DNA of 64,000 bases from Kocuria salsicia (GTDB lineage: Bacteria; Actinomycetota; Actinomycetes; Actinomycetales; Micrococcaceae). Below, in pieces: positions 41,598 through 50,291 of the stretch. The position numbers and the translations under genes are program-made. A model generated the notes under the pieces. That model was not told the origin of the DNA and did not search any database. It saw nothing but the letters and a program-made list of their open reading frames with translations. Position 1 is the first letter of the stretch. Each line of letters begins with the position of its first letter. The stretch is from NCBI RefSeq assembly GCF_007681555.1, contig NZ_VELE01000005.1, positions 86,021 through 150,020 on the forward strand, read 5' to 3'.

Positions 41598-42299
41598 TCA
41601 GGGTGCGACGCCCTGCCGCAGGGTCCTGAGTTCCTCCCTGAACCCGGCGAGCAGGCAGCGCAGTCCCAGGTCGAACGCCGCGTCTGCGCCGCTGCGGGCC
41701 TCCTCCCCGTCCTCGTCGGTCACGAGCATCAGGTTCCGGCGTGCCACGGCGGCCGCAAATATTGGTGCGAGTTCGTTGAGAGCCCCGGGATCGAAGATGT
41801 CGCCAGGGGCAGTGGCGTCGTAGGCCGAACCGAAGACCAGGGATTCCACGGCCGTCACCGCATTGACCACCAAGGGCTCCGGCCAACCGGCTTTCATGAG
41901 CCCCGCGGTCACCACTTCGTACATCACGAGCGTGTGGGGGGAATTTGCTACCGGCAGCACAGCGATGACGGGTATCAGGGGGATGTTCCGGGAGTAGACC
42001 TCCCGGTAGGAACGGGCCCAGTTCTCCAGGGCCACGTCCCACTCCTCGCTCTCGAACCCGGAGCAGTCGATCTCTTCGTTGACCCTGTCCTGCACCAGGA
42101 TCATGATGTCCCGTTTGGAGCCCACGTGGTTGTACAGAGCAGAAGCAGACACCCCGAGCTGGTTTGCCAGCGCGGACATCGTCAGCGACCGGTAGCCGGA
42201 ATTCTGGATCAGGTCCATCGCCGCGGTGGTGATCCTGCGCCGGGTGAGAATCGGCGTTCGGGGCCTGCCACGGCCTCGTTCGGGGGGAATCTGATCCAC
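41598..42299 (-). CDS. TetR-family transcriptional regulator
   Basis: 233 residues. The N-terminal helix-turn-helix (RRRITTAAMDLIQNSGYRSL, TMSALANQLGVSASALYNHV at about 20-65) is followed by a ligand-binding domain of the TetR_C type (WARSYREVYSRNIPLIPVIAV). It stands convergent to the aldehyde dehydrogenase and divergent from putrescine oxidase, so it most likely represses both, with putrescine or an aldehyde as inducer (inference). The start is put at GTG 42299 after AGGAGG; an in-frame ATG at 42371 would extend it by 24 non-conserved residues. Confidence 0.83.
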   Translation of the reverse strand: MDQIPPERGRGRPRTPILTRRRITTAAMDLIQNSGYRSLTMSALANQLGVSASALYNHVGSKRDIMILVQDRVNEEIDCSGFESEEWDVALENWARSYREVYSRNIPLIPVIAVLPVANSPHTLVMYEVVTAGLMKAGWPEPLVVNAVTAVESLVFGSAYDATAPGDIFDPGALNELAPIFAAAVARRNLMLVTDEDGEEARSGADAAFDLGLRCLLAGFREELRTLRQGVAP

Positions 42300-42429
42300 C
42301 ACTCCTCCTGGGTCGTCCGGGAAACGGTCTTGACCGGTGCAAACGCATTGGTGCCCCCACTTTAGGGGCATTCGGGTCCTCCCACGTTGTAAAAATTAAC
42401 GCTATCCACATTTTCTGAAAGGAAAAGCA

Positions 42430-43887
42430 ATGTCTGAACAACGAGTATTCGGATCCCAGCAGGCCATCGAGCGCGACGTCGTGATCGTGGGTGCCGGTCC
42501 CGCGGGACTGATGGCGGCCCGCCGGCTTCGCGAGGCCGGCAAGTCCGTGGCCGTCCTCGAGGCCCGTGACCGCGTGGGCGGTCGCACCTGGTCGAACGTG
42601 ATCGACGGCGCCTTCCTGGAGCTCGGCGGCCAGTGGATCTCACCGGACCAGACCGTGCTGCTCTCCCTCGTGGACGAGCTTGGCCTGGAGACCTTCGACC
42701 GCTACCGCGAGGGCGAGTCCGTCTACATCGCCCCGGACGGCACCCGCCACACCTACTCCGGGCACATGTTCCCCGCCTCTGAGGAGACCCAGCGGGAGAT
42801 GGACAAGCTCATCGCCCTTCTGAACAAGCTCGCCGCCGAGGTCGGCGCGGCCGAGCCCTGGGCCGCCGAGAAGGCCCGCGAGCTCGACACCGTGTCCTTC
42901 CACGCCTGGCTGCGCCAGAACAGCTCGGACGAGGAAGCCTGCAACAACATCGGCATCTACGTGGCCGGTGGCATGCTGACCAAGCCGGCGCACTCGTTCT
43001 CCGCCCTGCAGGCGGTGCTCATGGCGGCCTCGGCCGGCTCGTTCTCCAACCTGGTGGACGAAGACTTCATCCTGGACAAGCGCGTGGTCGGCGGCATGCA
43101 GTCCGTGTCCGTGACCATGGCCGAACAGCTGGGTGTGGACGACGGAACCCAGGTCCTGGAGAGTGACACGGACACCGTCGTCTTCCTCAACTCCCCGGTG
43201 CGCACCATCCAGTGGGCTGGCCAGGGCGAGACCTACGAGGAGCACGACCCGGACTTCACCGTGCGCGTGTTCTCGGACCGCCTGACCGTCAAGGCCAAGG
43301 ACGTCGTCGTGGCGGTTCCTCCGAACCTGTACTCGCGGATCTCCTTCGAGCCCCCGCTGCCCCGCTTCCAGCACCAGATGCACCAGCACCAGTCCCTGGG
43401 AATCGTCATCAAGGTGCACGCCGTCTACGAGACCCCGTTCTGGCGCGAGAAGGGCCTGTCCGGCACCGGCTTCGGCGCGTACGAACTCTCCCAGGAGGTC
43501 TACGACAACACCAACCACGGGGACGAGCGCGGCACCCTGGTGGGCTTCGTCTCTGACGAGAAGGCTGACGAGGTCTTCCGCCTGCCGGCCGAGGAGCGCA
43601 AGCGTCTCATCCTCAAGTCCCTCGCGCACTACCTGGGTGACGAGGCGCTCGAGCCGGTCGTGTACTACGAGTCCGACTTCGGCTCGGAGGAGTGGACCCG
43701 CGGCGCCTACGCCGCCTCCTACGACCTCGGCGGCCTCTCCCGCTACGGTGCCATCCAGTCCGAGCCGGTGGGTCCCATCCGCTGGGCCTGTTCGGACCTC
43801 GCGGCCGAGGGCTACCAGCACGTGGACGGCGCGCTGCGCCAGGGCGAGCTGGCCGCGTCGCAGATCGTGGACGCGAGGAAGGCCTGA
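42430..43887 (+). CDS. puo: Flavin monoamine oxidase, probable putrescine oxidase
   Basis: FAD-dependent amine oxidase, 485 residues. FAD-binding VVIVGAGPAGLMAARRL at 17-33, LEARDRVGGRTWS at about 45-57, and LELGGQWISPDQ. The C-terminal FAD segment includes ACSDLAAEGYQHVDGALRQG. Putrescine oxidase oxidises putrescine to 4-aminobutanal, ammonia and H2O2; it was classically purified from Kocuria rosea (Micrococcus rubens). The aldehyde dehydrogenase upstream and amine-type permease downstream support this substrate, though tyramine or another amine is possible. AAAGGAAAA precedes the ATG. The stop overlaps the next start by 1 nt. Confidence 0.85.
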   Translation: MSEQRVFGSQQAIERDVVIVGAGPAGLMAARRLREAGKSVAVLEARDRVGGRTWSNVIDGAFLELGGQWISPDQTVLLSLVDELGLETFDRYREGESVYIAPDGTRHTYSGHMFPASEETQREMDKLIALLNKLAAEVGAAEPWAAEKARELDTVSFHAWLRQNSSDEEACNNIGIYVAGGMLTKPAHSFSALQAVLMAASAGSFSNLVDEDFILDKRVVGGMQSVSVTMAEQLGVDDGTQVLESDTDTVVFLNSPVRTIQWAGQGETYEEHDPDFTVRVFSDRLTVKAKDVVVAVPPNLYSRISFEPPLPRFQHQMHQHQSLGIVIKVHAVYETPFWREKGLSGTGFGAYELSQEVYDNTNHGDERGTLVGFVSDEKADEVFRLPAEERKRLILKSLAHYLGDEALEPVVYYESDFGSEEWTRGAYAASYDLGGLSRYGAIQSEPVGPIRWACSDLAAEGYQHVDGALRQGELAASQIVDARKA

Positions 43888-44822
43888 TGACCGGGCCGGC
43901 CACGCCCGCCGGAGACCGCGAGACCCCGGCCACCTCGACGACCGCCGGGCAGGGCGGTACCTTCCGCTACGTTATCGGCTACAACGGTGACAAGCGCAGC
44001 AAGGACGCCCTGCGGCTGGGGATCGCCCTCGCCAAGGCGTTCAACGCCGAGCTGGAGATCGTCTGCATCCTGCGCTCGGACGAGCCGTACCTACCGGTGT
44101 ACCCACCCGTGGGGGACGTCACGCCCATGCTGCGGCGCCAGGCCAACAACTGGCTGCATGAGGCGCTGGACACGGTGCCCGACGATGTCGTGGCCCGCGG
44201 TCACGTGCGCACGTCCCTCTCCGTGGCCGCGGGTCTGCTCGCGGCCGTCGCGGAGTTCGAGGCCACCCTCGTGGTGGTGGGCGCGGCGAGCGGCAAGTAC
44301 ACGGCCAAGTTCTCCGTGGGCCCGGTGACGGACGCGCTGCTGCACCGTGCGGGCGTCCCCGTGGCGCTCGCACCGCGCGGCTACAAGGGCGTGACCGCCA
44401 TCAAGCGGCTGTATGCCGGTATCGGAATGCGACCGGGGGCCCACCGCATCATGCGGGAGGCCCGCGAGGCCGCGTACCGAAGCGGGCTGGAACTGGACCT
44501 CGTGAGCTTCCTGCCCCTGGACCACGTCCAGGGCGAGGCGACCGAGGCCATCGCCCAGGTGGAGCGGAACCTGCAGAGCTCGGCCAAGGAGATCGGAGAG
44601 CACGTCCCGGTGTCCGTGCAGGTGGTGCGTGGCAAGACCCTCAAGAAGGCCGTGGCCGAGATGGACTGGCAGCCGGACGCCGTCTTGCTGGTGGGTTCCT
44701 CCCGCCTGGCGGGGGAGCGCCAGATCTTCCTGGGCACCACCACGAGCCGGATCCTGCGGCACCTGCCGATTCCCATGATCGTGCTGCCCCTGGGAACGTC
44801 CGAGAAGGAGACGGAGTCATGA
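43887..44822 (+). CDS. Tandem-domain universal stress protein of the putrescine operon
   Basis: 311 residues with two UspA-like domains (about 25-160 and 165-305). Each ends with a nucleotide-loop-like segment: VVVGAASGKYTAKFSVGPVT and LLVGSSRLAGERQIFLGTTT, the second close to the ATP-binding pattern. It lies between putrescine oxidase (TGATG overlap) and the permease (ATGA overlap), so it is translated as part of this operon. Usp proteins placed beside transporters often modulate them; a regulatory role on the permease is a reasonable guess. Confidence 0.85.
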   Translation: MTGPATPAGDRETPATSTTAGQGGTFRYVIGYNGDKRSKDALRLGIALAKAFNAELEIVCILRSDEPYLPVYPPVGDVTPMLRRQANNWLHEALDTVPDDVVARGHVRTSLSVAAGLLAAVAEFEATLVVVGAASGKYTAKFSVGPVTDALLHRAGVPVALAPRGYKGVTAIKRLYAGIGMRPGAHRIMREAREAAYRSGLELDLVSFLPLDHVQGEATEAIAQVERNLQSSAKEIGEHVPVSVQVVRGKTLKKAVAEMDWQPDAVLLVGSSRLAGERQIFLGTTTSRILRHLPIPMIVLPLGTSEKETES

Positions 44823-46330
44823 GCGTCGAGACCGAGGCCGAGGGCGGCACGGACAAGGGACTGAGCTCCGGATCGGTGGGCCTGCTCGGTGCAGTGGTCA
44901 TCGGCATGTCTTGCATCGCCCCCGCCTACACGCTCTCCGGCGCGCTGGGCCCTACCGCCGCCGCGGTGGACACCCACCTGCCGGCCATCTTCCTGGTGGG
45001 GTTCATTCCCATGCTGCTCGTGGCCGTGGGCTACCGGCAGCTGAACCGGGCCATGCCGGACTCCGGCACCACGTTCACGTGGACGTCCAAGGCCTTCGGG
45101 CCATGGGTCGGGTGGATGGGCGGCTGGGGCCTGCTGGCGGCCACGATCCTCGTGCTCTCCAACCTGGCCGGCATCGCGGTGGAGTTCTTCTACCTGATGA
45201 TCGCCCAGGTCACCGGGCGCCCGGAGGTCGCGGACCTGGCGAGCAACGTGCCGGTCAACATCCTCACATGCCTGGTCTTCATGGCCGGCGCGTGCTGGAT
45301 CTCCTACCGCGGCGTGGAGACCACCGAGAAGGTGCAGTGGGTCCTGGTCGCGTTCCAGATCATCATCCTGCTCTGGTTCTCGGTGGCAGCCTTCGTGCAC
45401 GTGGCCAACGGCACCGCCGAGGGCGGCATGCACATCCAGGCCGAGTGGTTCAACCCGCTGGGTGTGGGATCGCTGTCCGCGTTCGCGGCGGGCGTCTCGC
45501 TCTCCGTGTTCATCTACTGGGGCTGGGACGTGGTGCTGACCATCAACGAGGAGACGAAGGGGGCCGCCACCACACCGGGGCGCGCGGCCCTCGCCACGAT
45601 CTTCTCGATCGTGGTCCTCTACATGGTCGTGGGTCTGGCCGTACTGAGCTTCGCGGGTCTGGGCGACACCGGGGTGGGGCTGAACAACCCCGAGATCCAG
45701 GAGAACGTCTTCGCGGCACTCGCCGGTCCCGTCATGGGTCCGGCGGCGCTGCTGCTGTCCCTGGCGGTGCTGTCCTCCTCAGCGGCGTCGCTGCAGTCCA
45801 CGTTCGTGTCCCCGGCCCGCACCCTGCTGGCCATGGGGTACTACGGGGCTCTGCCGCGTCGTTTCGGGCGCATCACGCCGCGTTTCCAGTCCCCCGGCTT
45901 CGCGACCGTGGCCGCCGCCGTGGTCTCCTCGCTGTTCTACACCTTCATGCGCATCGTGAGCGAGGACGTCCTGTGGGACACCATCACCGCCCTGGGCATG
46001 ATGGTGTGCTTCTACTACGGCGTCACGGCCCTGGCGTGCGTGTGGTACTTCCGCCGGTCCTGGTTCAAGTCCGTGAAGAGCTTCCTCAACAACCTCTTCG
46101 CGCCCCTGCTGGGTGGTCTTCTGCTGCTGATGTTCTTCGTGCAGACCTCCGTAGACTCCATGGACCCCGCCTACGGCTCGGGTTCGCAGATCGGGGGAGT
46201 GGGCCTGGTGTTCATCCTGGGCATCGGGATCCTGCTGCTGGGTGTCGTGGTGATGGTCACCCAGTACTTCAGGAACCGTTCGTTCTTCCAGGAGCGCTTC
46301 GAGACCACCGAGCTGCCCGTGCTCGACTGA
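44819..46330 (+). CDS. APC-family permease, probable putrescine/amine importer
   Basis: Twelve-helix amino acid-polyamine-organocation transporter, 503 residues. The first helix carries the broken-helix substrate motif GMSCIAPAYTLSGALGP; PDSGTTFTWTSKAFGPWVGW follows, and YWGWDVVLTINEETKGAATT is typical of helix 6 in this branch. Last gene of the putrescine oxidase operon, hence probably the putrescine or related amine uptake system. A strong terminator follows at 46365-46400. Confidence 0.87.
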   Translation: MSVETEAEGGTDKGLSSGSVGLLGAVVIGMSCIAPAYTLSGALGPTAAAVDTHLPAIFLVGFIPMLLVAVGYRQLNRAMPDSGTTFTWTSKAFGPWVGWMGGWGLLAATILVLSNLAGIAVEFFYLMIAQVTGRPEVADLASNVPVNILTCLVFMAGACWISYRGVETTEKVQWVLVAFQIIILLWFSVAAFVHVANGTAEGGMHIQAEWFNPLGVGSLSAFAAGVSLSVFIYWGWDVVLTINEETKGAATTPGRAALATIFSIVVLYMVVGLAVLSFAGLGDTGVGLNNPEIQENVFAALAGPVMGPAALLLSLAVLSSSAASLQSTFVSPARTLLAMGYYGALPRRFGRITPRFQSPGFATVAAAVVSSLFYTFMRIVSEDVLWDTITALGMMVCFYYGVTALACVWYFRRSWFKSVKSFLNNLFAPLLGGLLLLMFFVQTSVDSMDPAYGSGSQIGGVGLVFILGIGILLLGVVVMVTQYFRNRSFFQERFETTELPVLD

Positions 46331-46354
46331 TCCCGCAGTCACCGTCCGTCGGAT

Positions 46355-46366
46355 GACGACGCCGCC
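46355..46366 (+). repeat. GACGACGCCGCC dispersed word
   Basis: 24 nt after the permease stop; its 3' end forms the first bases of the terminator stem. Confidence 0.7.
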
Positions 46367-46400
46367 GTCCCCCGGGGGGTCCTGACCGCCCGGGGGACGG
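46365..46400 (+). terminator. Terminator of the putrescine operon
   Basis: Perfect 12-bp stem CCGTCCCCCGGG (46365-46376) with CCCGGGGGACGG (46389-46400). Confidence 0.85.
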
Positions 46401-46499
46401 TGCGTTCCGGGTCCACCCGCGGGCCTCTCCTGCGGAGCGCCCACCTCGGTCCACCCCTGCGGCCCGCCTGAGTCTTCCCGAGGGGTGGGCGCGGCCGGG

Positions 46500-46505
46500 T
46501 AGCGT
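46500..46505 (+). promoter_or_regulatory. Leaderless -10 element
   Basis: TAGCGT six nt before the ATG at 46512. Confidence 0.6.
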
Positions 46506-46511
46506 GAGGGC

Positions 46512-46895
46512 ATGCCTTCCTCCAGCAACGATCCCGCCACCGCGCGCCTGGACGTGTGGCTGTGGTCCGTCCGGCTGTTCAAGACCCGCTCCTCGGCCAC
46601 CCAGGCGTGCCGCGCGGGCCATGTGAGACTCAACGGCGCCCCCGTCAAGGCCGCCCAGCAGGTGCGGGTGGGGGACAAGGTGAGCGTGAAGCGCCCGGGG
46701 TGGCAGCAGGAGTTCAGGATCACCCGCCTGATCCCCAAACGCGTGGGAGCACCCGTGGCGGTCACCTGCTACGAGGACAACTCCCCGCCGCGGCCCGCGG
46801 AGCTGAGCGTCCCGGTGGCACGGCGGGACCGCGGGGCCGGGCGCCCCACCAAGAAAGACCGCCGGGAACTTGAAAGGCTGCGGGGAGACCGCTGA
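46512..46895 (+). CDS. S4-domain RNA-binding protein (Hsp15-like)
   Basis: 127 residues. The S4 fold occupies about 10-75: RLDVWLWSVRLFKTRSSATQ, ACRAGHVRLNGAPVKAAQQV and VRVGDKVSVKR. The C-terminal tail is basic (GRPTKKDRRELERLRGDR). E. coli Hsp15 binds free 50S subunits carrying nascent chains during heat shock; the same ribosome-rescue role is inferred. Leaderless promoter TAGCGT upstream, no Shine-Dalgarno. Confidence 0.9.
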   Translation: MPSSSNDPATARLDVWLWSVRLFKTRSSATQACRAGHVRLNGAPVKAAQQVRVGDKVSVKRPGWQQEFRITRLIPKRVGAPVAVTCYEDNSPPRPAELSVPVARRDRGAGRPTKKDRRELERLRGDR

Positions 46896-46903
46896 ACCCC
46901 GTC

Positions 46904-46950
46904 AGTGTCGGTGCCGGATTCGTGTGTGGCGACGGGCACCGCTAAACACT
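46904..46950. terminator. Hairpin between convergent genes
   Basis: AGTGT-CGGTGCC (46904-46915) pairs with GGCACCG (46935-46941) and ACACT (46946-46950), with a small bulge; may terminate the Hsp15-like gene and the convergent mannosyltransferase. Confidence 0.45.
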
Positions 46951-47008
46951 GCCCCGGGCGTCCTCGCGGCGGTGCGCCACGGGATCGGGGCCCCGGGCGG
47001 CGCCGTCG

Positions 47009-48565
47009 TCAGCGTTGCGGTGCCACGAGTTCCGTGGATTCCCATGCCGGCCCGGGCCCGAACCAGCCCCGCCACCCGCCGTGAGTGAGCAGCGTGCGGG
47101 TGCGCGGGTCGATCAGTGCCAGGTAGAGCGTGAAGGCCACGGTGATCGCGAAGGCCACCTGGGAGACGCTGACGCTGAGGCTGATGAACGGCCAGACCGA
47201 GAGCTGGTCCTGGGCGCCGAACACCACGAAGAACGTGATCACCACGTAGATGACGCGGATCTGCCAGTTGTCCTTGATGCCGGTGGCCGCGAGCAGGGGC
47301 AGCAGCCACAGGATGTACCAGGGCTGGATGATGGGCGAGAGCAGCACGAGGGCCGCGAACGCAATGGCCATGCGCCGGACAATCTTCCGGTCCCCGCCCA
47401 CGAACATGAGCACGAGCACGATGCCGATGGCGGCGAGCTGCAGCAGACGGCGGAAGCGGCCGGCTAGGGCACCGCCGTCCAGCCCCAGGAAGTCTCCGAT
47501 CCGCCCGACCTGCTGGCCCAGGAAGCCCGAGGGGGAGTAGCCGGTGTAGCCGGGGGTGGGGTCCAGCAGCGCCCAGGCCCACCCGAGGCCGAGCCCGTCC
47601 ACCACACCGCTCAGTGCCAGCACCCCGAAGCTGATGGTCGCGGTGGCCGCCCAGATCACGAAGCGTCTCGGCCAGGAGGCGCCCTTGCCCGCCCACAGCA
47701 GCCCGACGAACGGCAGCAACAGGATGGTGATGGGCTTGATCCCGATGGATCCGGTGACCAGAAGTATGCCCAGAATGGGATGTCTCGTGGCGGCGAAGTA
47801 CACGCCGGCCACCGCAAGCCCCACCATGAGGGCGTCGTTGTGCGCACTGGCCACGAAGCTGATGAGGAACAGCGGGTTGGCCACGGAGATCCACAGGGCA
47901 CGGGCGCCGTTGACGTTGTGCAGCCGTGCGAGCTTGGGGACGTAGACCATGCACAACGCCACACCCGCGTAGGCGGCCAGCCGGAACAGCATCACGGAGG
48001 CGTCAGGCTGCGCGTTGGTCAGCTTCACCACTGCGGCGGCGATCCACAGGAAGTAGGGACCATAGGGGGTGCGCGCCTCCGCCCACTCGGGGTCCGCGCC
48101 CAGCATGAACCAGTTGTCCAGGGATGAGATGCCCTCCACGTACGGGTCCTTGCCGGCGAGGATGAGACGCCCCTGGCCGATGTAGGCGTAGACGTCCCGC
48201 GAGTAGATGGGGACCGCGAAGAGCAGCGGCACGGACCACGCGATCACGGCGGTGCGCACGGTGCGCAGGGAACCCGGCGGCCAGCCCCGCAGCCGTTGCC
48301 CCAGTCGCAGCCACGAGCGGATGAGGAGCATGGCGCCCACCGTGAGCAGCACGGTGCACGTGTACACGCCCCACACGTTGACCCGCAGCTCGATCACCAG
48401 GGGGTGGCGGACCATGGGGGAGCCGTTCGCGATCCACCCGGTTCCCACGGAGCCCACGAGCATCATCAGGGAGCCGATCACGCCCTGGATCACCGCCACG
48501 TGCGCCCGGGAGTCGCCTTTGGCGGTGGAGCCGGTGTGCGTGGAGGGGGAGCCCGTTGCGGTCAT
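47009..48565 (-). CDS. mptB: Polyprenol-phosphomannose-dependent alpha-1,6-mannosyltransferase (MptB-like, GT-C)
   Basis: Polytopic GT-C glycosyltransferase, 518 residues with about 12-14 helices. The first extracytoplasmic loop holds the expected acidic motif in YSRDVYAYIGQGRLILAGKD; LGADPEWAEARTPYGPYFLW and VASAHNDALMVGLAVAGVYF follow, all as in mycobacterial MptA/MptB, which extend the alpha-1,6-mannan of lipomannan. Micrococcaceae make lipomannans, so a similar role is inferred. Two unrelated-subfamily GT-C genes lie divergently upstream. The start is ATG 48565; no strong ribosome-binding site is seen. Confidence 0.87.
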   Translation of the reverse strand: MTATGSPSTHTGSTAKGDSRAHVAVIQGVIGSLMMLVGSVGTGWIANGSPMVRHPLVIELRVNVWGVYTCTVLLTVGAMLLIRSWLRLGQRLRGWPPGSLRTVRTAVIAWSVPLLFAVPIYSRDVYAYIGQGRLILAGKDPYVEGISSLDNWFMLGADPEWAEARTPYGPYFLWIAAAVVKLTNAQPDASVMLFRLAAYAGVALCMVYVPKLARLHNVNGARALWISVANPLFLISFVASAHNDALMVGLAVAGVYFAATRHPILGILLVTGSIGIKPITILLLPFVGLLWAGKGASWPRRFVIWAATATISFGVLALSGVVDGLGLGWAWALLDPTPGYTGYSPSGFLGQQVGRIGDFLGLDGGALAGRFRRLLQLAAIGIVLVLMFVGGDRKIVRRMAIAFAALVLLSPIIQPWYILWLLPLLAATGIKDNWQIRVIYVVITFFVVFGAQDQLSVWPFISLSVSVSQVAFAITVAFTLYLALIDPRTRTLLTHGGWRGWFGPGPAWESTELVAPQR

Positions 48566-48820
48566 GAGATCTGCACAGCCCCCTCAGCCGACCAGTGGTG
48601 GGCGAGCCGAGGTGTCCAGCGGCTCAGATTCCCGACTTTACAGGACGGCCGCCGGCCGGACGGGCAATCCCGCGGCCGCCCACGGGACGTCGAACGAGGA
48701 GCAGCGCGAGGCGTCGAACGGAACGCCGGAGGGGCAGGAGGGGCAGCTGAGCGGGGCGCCGGACAGCGAGCTGGGTGAGCGACTGGGCGGTGCGTCGGGC
48801 GCGGTGCGGGCCACGCCCCA

Positions 48821-48826
48821 TAGAAT
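48821..48826 (+). promoter_or_regulatory. Putative promoter in the 418-nt divergent gap
   Basis: TAGAAT at 48821-48826 is a good -10 for the GT-C genes, giving a leader of about 150 nt. The gap 48566-48983 otherwise contains G-rich sequence with several GAGG/GCGGGG repeats and no gene that could be supported on either strand. Confidence 0.45.
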
Positions 48827-48983
48827 CGGGGGAGCGCGACCTCGCCCTGCACTGCGCGGGCACAGCGCACCACCGTTCCAGGACCGCACCGCGGGCATCC
48901 CGGCCACGGCCGCGTCCAAGCCGCACCGGGTCCCGCGCAGACGCACCGCACACCCACGGCGCACTCGCAGAAGGACCCCATCC

Positions 48984-50291
48984 GTGCTCACAGACAGATC
49001 ATTCGCGACCCTGACCCGGTTCCGTGATGCCGTGCTCCCCCGCCGCTGGCGGGAGCGTCTGATGACGCCCCACGCGCTGCTGGTGGGCTTCCTGCTGGTG
49101 CACCTGGGATTCCTGCTCTTCGCGCTGATCGTGTCCCTGCAGGGCAACGCGTTCAGCGACACGAACATCTACCGCGCGTGGGCCGAGGCCGGTTTCGACG
49201 AGCGCAACATCCCCTCCGGGCCGAGCCCGTGGGTGTACCCGGTGCTCGCGCAGGTGCCCATGTGGCTCGCGGGCCTCGCGGGTCCGGGCCCGTTCTTCTT
49301 CCTGTGGGTCCTGGTGATCTCCGTGCTGAACGCGGTGGCGATGGCCAAGCTCACCGACCGGGGGCGCAACCGTGAGGCTCTCGTGGCCGGCTGGTGGTGG
49401 CTCGGGTTCATCCTCCTGATGGGGTGGCTCGGCTTCGCGCGCATGGATGGGTTCACGGCGCCGATCGTGCTGATCGGCCTGGTCTACGGCGTGGCCCACC
49501 CGTTCGTCGCCTCCCTGCTGCTGAGCCTCGCCACGTGGGTGAAGGTCTGGCCCGCGGCGGTGGTGCTGGCGCTGCTGAGCGCGGCACGACGCCGCGGTGC
49601 CGTCCTGCTCGCCGGCGTCCTGGCCACGCTGGTCGCGGTGGGCGTGGCGGCGGCGTCGGGCTCGCTGCACAAGATCGCGGACTTCGCGACCCAGCAGGGG
49701 GACCGCGGCATGCAGCTCGAGGCCACGTTCACCACGCCGTGGCTGTGGCTGTCCGTGCTCCACATCGGCGACTCGCACATGTACATGAACACGGACATCA
49801 ACTCCATGCAGGTGGACGGCCCCGGCTCGGACGTGATGTCCAAGCTCATGCAGCCGCTGTTCCTGGTGGCGGCCGTGGTGGTCGTGGCGCTGATCGTGCG
49901 GGGGCTGCGCAACGGCCTGCGCGCGGGCGCCCTGGACCGCACCGCCCTGTTCCTGGCCGGGTCCCTGACGATGGTCACCGCGTTCATCGTCTTCAACAAG
50001 GTGGGCTCGCCGCAGTTCATGGTGTGGCTGGGCCCGGTGATCGCGGTGGGTCTGGTCCACGACCGGCGCGCCTGGCGCACCCCCGCCCTGCTGGCCGTGC
50101 TGATCGGGATCGCCACGTTCTTCATCTACCCCCTCTTCTACACGGCGCTGAGCCACAACAACCCGGCCATGGCGCTCGTGCTGACCATCCGCAACGTCCT
50201 GCTCGTGGTCATGATGTGGTGGTCCGCGCGCGGGCTGCACCGCCTCGGCTCCGCCCCGAAGGGAGCCCCGGTTGCTGCCCCGCAGGCCTGA
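48984..50291 (+). CDS. GT-C family (GT87/DUF2029-like) membrane glycosyltransferase
   Basis: 435 residues with about ten to eleven helices. The first extracytoplasmic loop has FSDTNIYRAWAEAGFDE with the Asp expected in GT-C enzymes, then SGPSPWVYPVLAQVPMWLAG; WVKVWPAAVVLALLSAARRR, QGDRGMQLEATFTTPWLWLS and NKVGSPQFMVWLGP follow. Likely transfers mannose or another sugar from a polyprenyl donor to an envelope glycan (inference). GTG 48984 is preceded by AGAAGGA. The end overlaps the start of a close paralogue. Confidence 0.82.
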   Translation: MLTDRSFATLTRFRDAVLPRRWRERLMTPHALLVGFLLVHLGFLLFALIVSLQGNAFSDTNIYRAWAEAGFDERNIPSGPSPWVYPVLAQVPMWLAGLAGPGPFFFLWVLVISVLNAVAMAKLTDRGRNREALVAGWWWLGFILLMGWLGFARMDGFTAPIVLIGLVYGVAHPFVASLLLSLATWVKVWPAAVVLALLSAARRRGAVLLAGVLATLVAVGVAAASGSLHKIADFATQQGDRGMQLEATFTTPWLWLSVLHIGDSHMYMNTDINSMQVDGPGSDVMSKLMQPLFLVAAVVVVALIVRGLRNGLRAGALDRTALFLAGSLTMVTAFIVFNKVGSPQFMVWLGPVIAVGLVHDRRAWRTPALLAVLIGIATFFIYPLFYTALSHNNPAMALVLTIRNVLLVVMMWWSARGLHRLGSAPKGAPVAAPQA

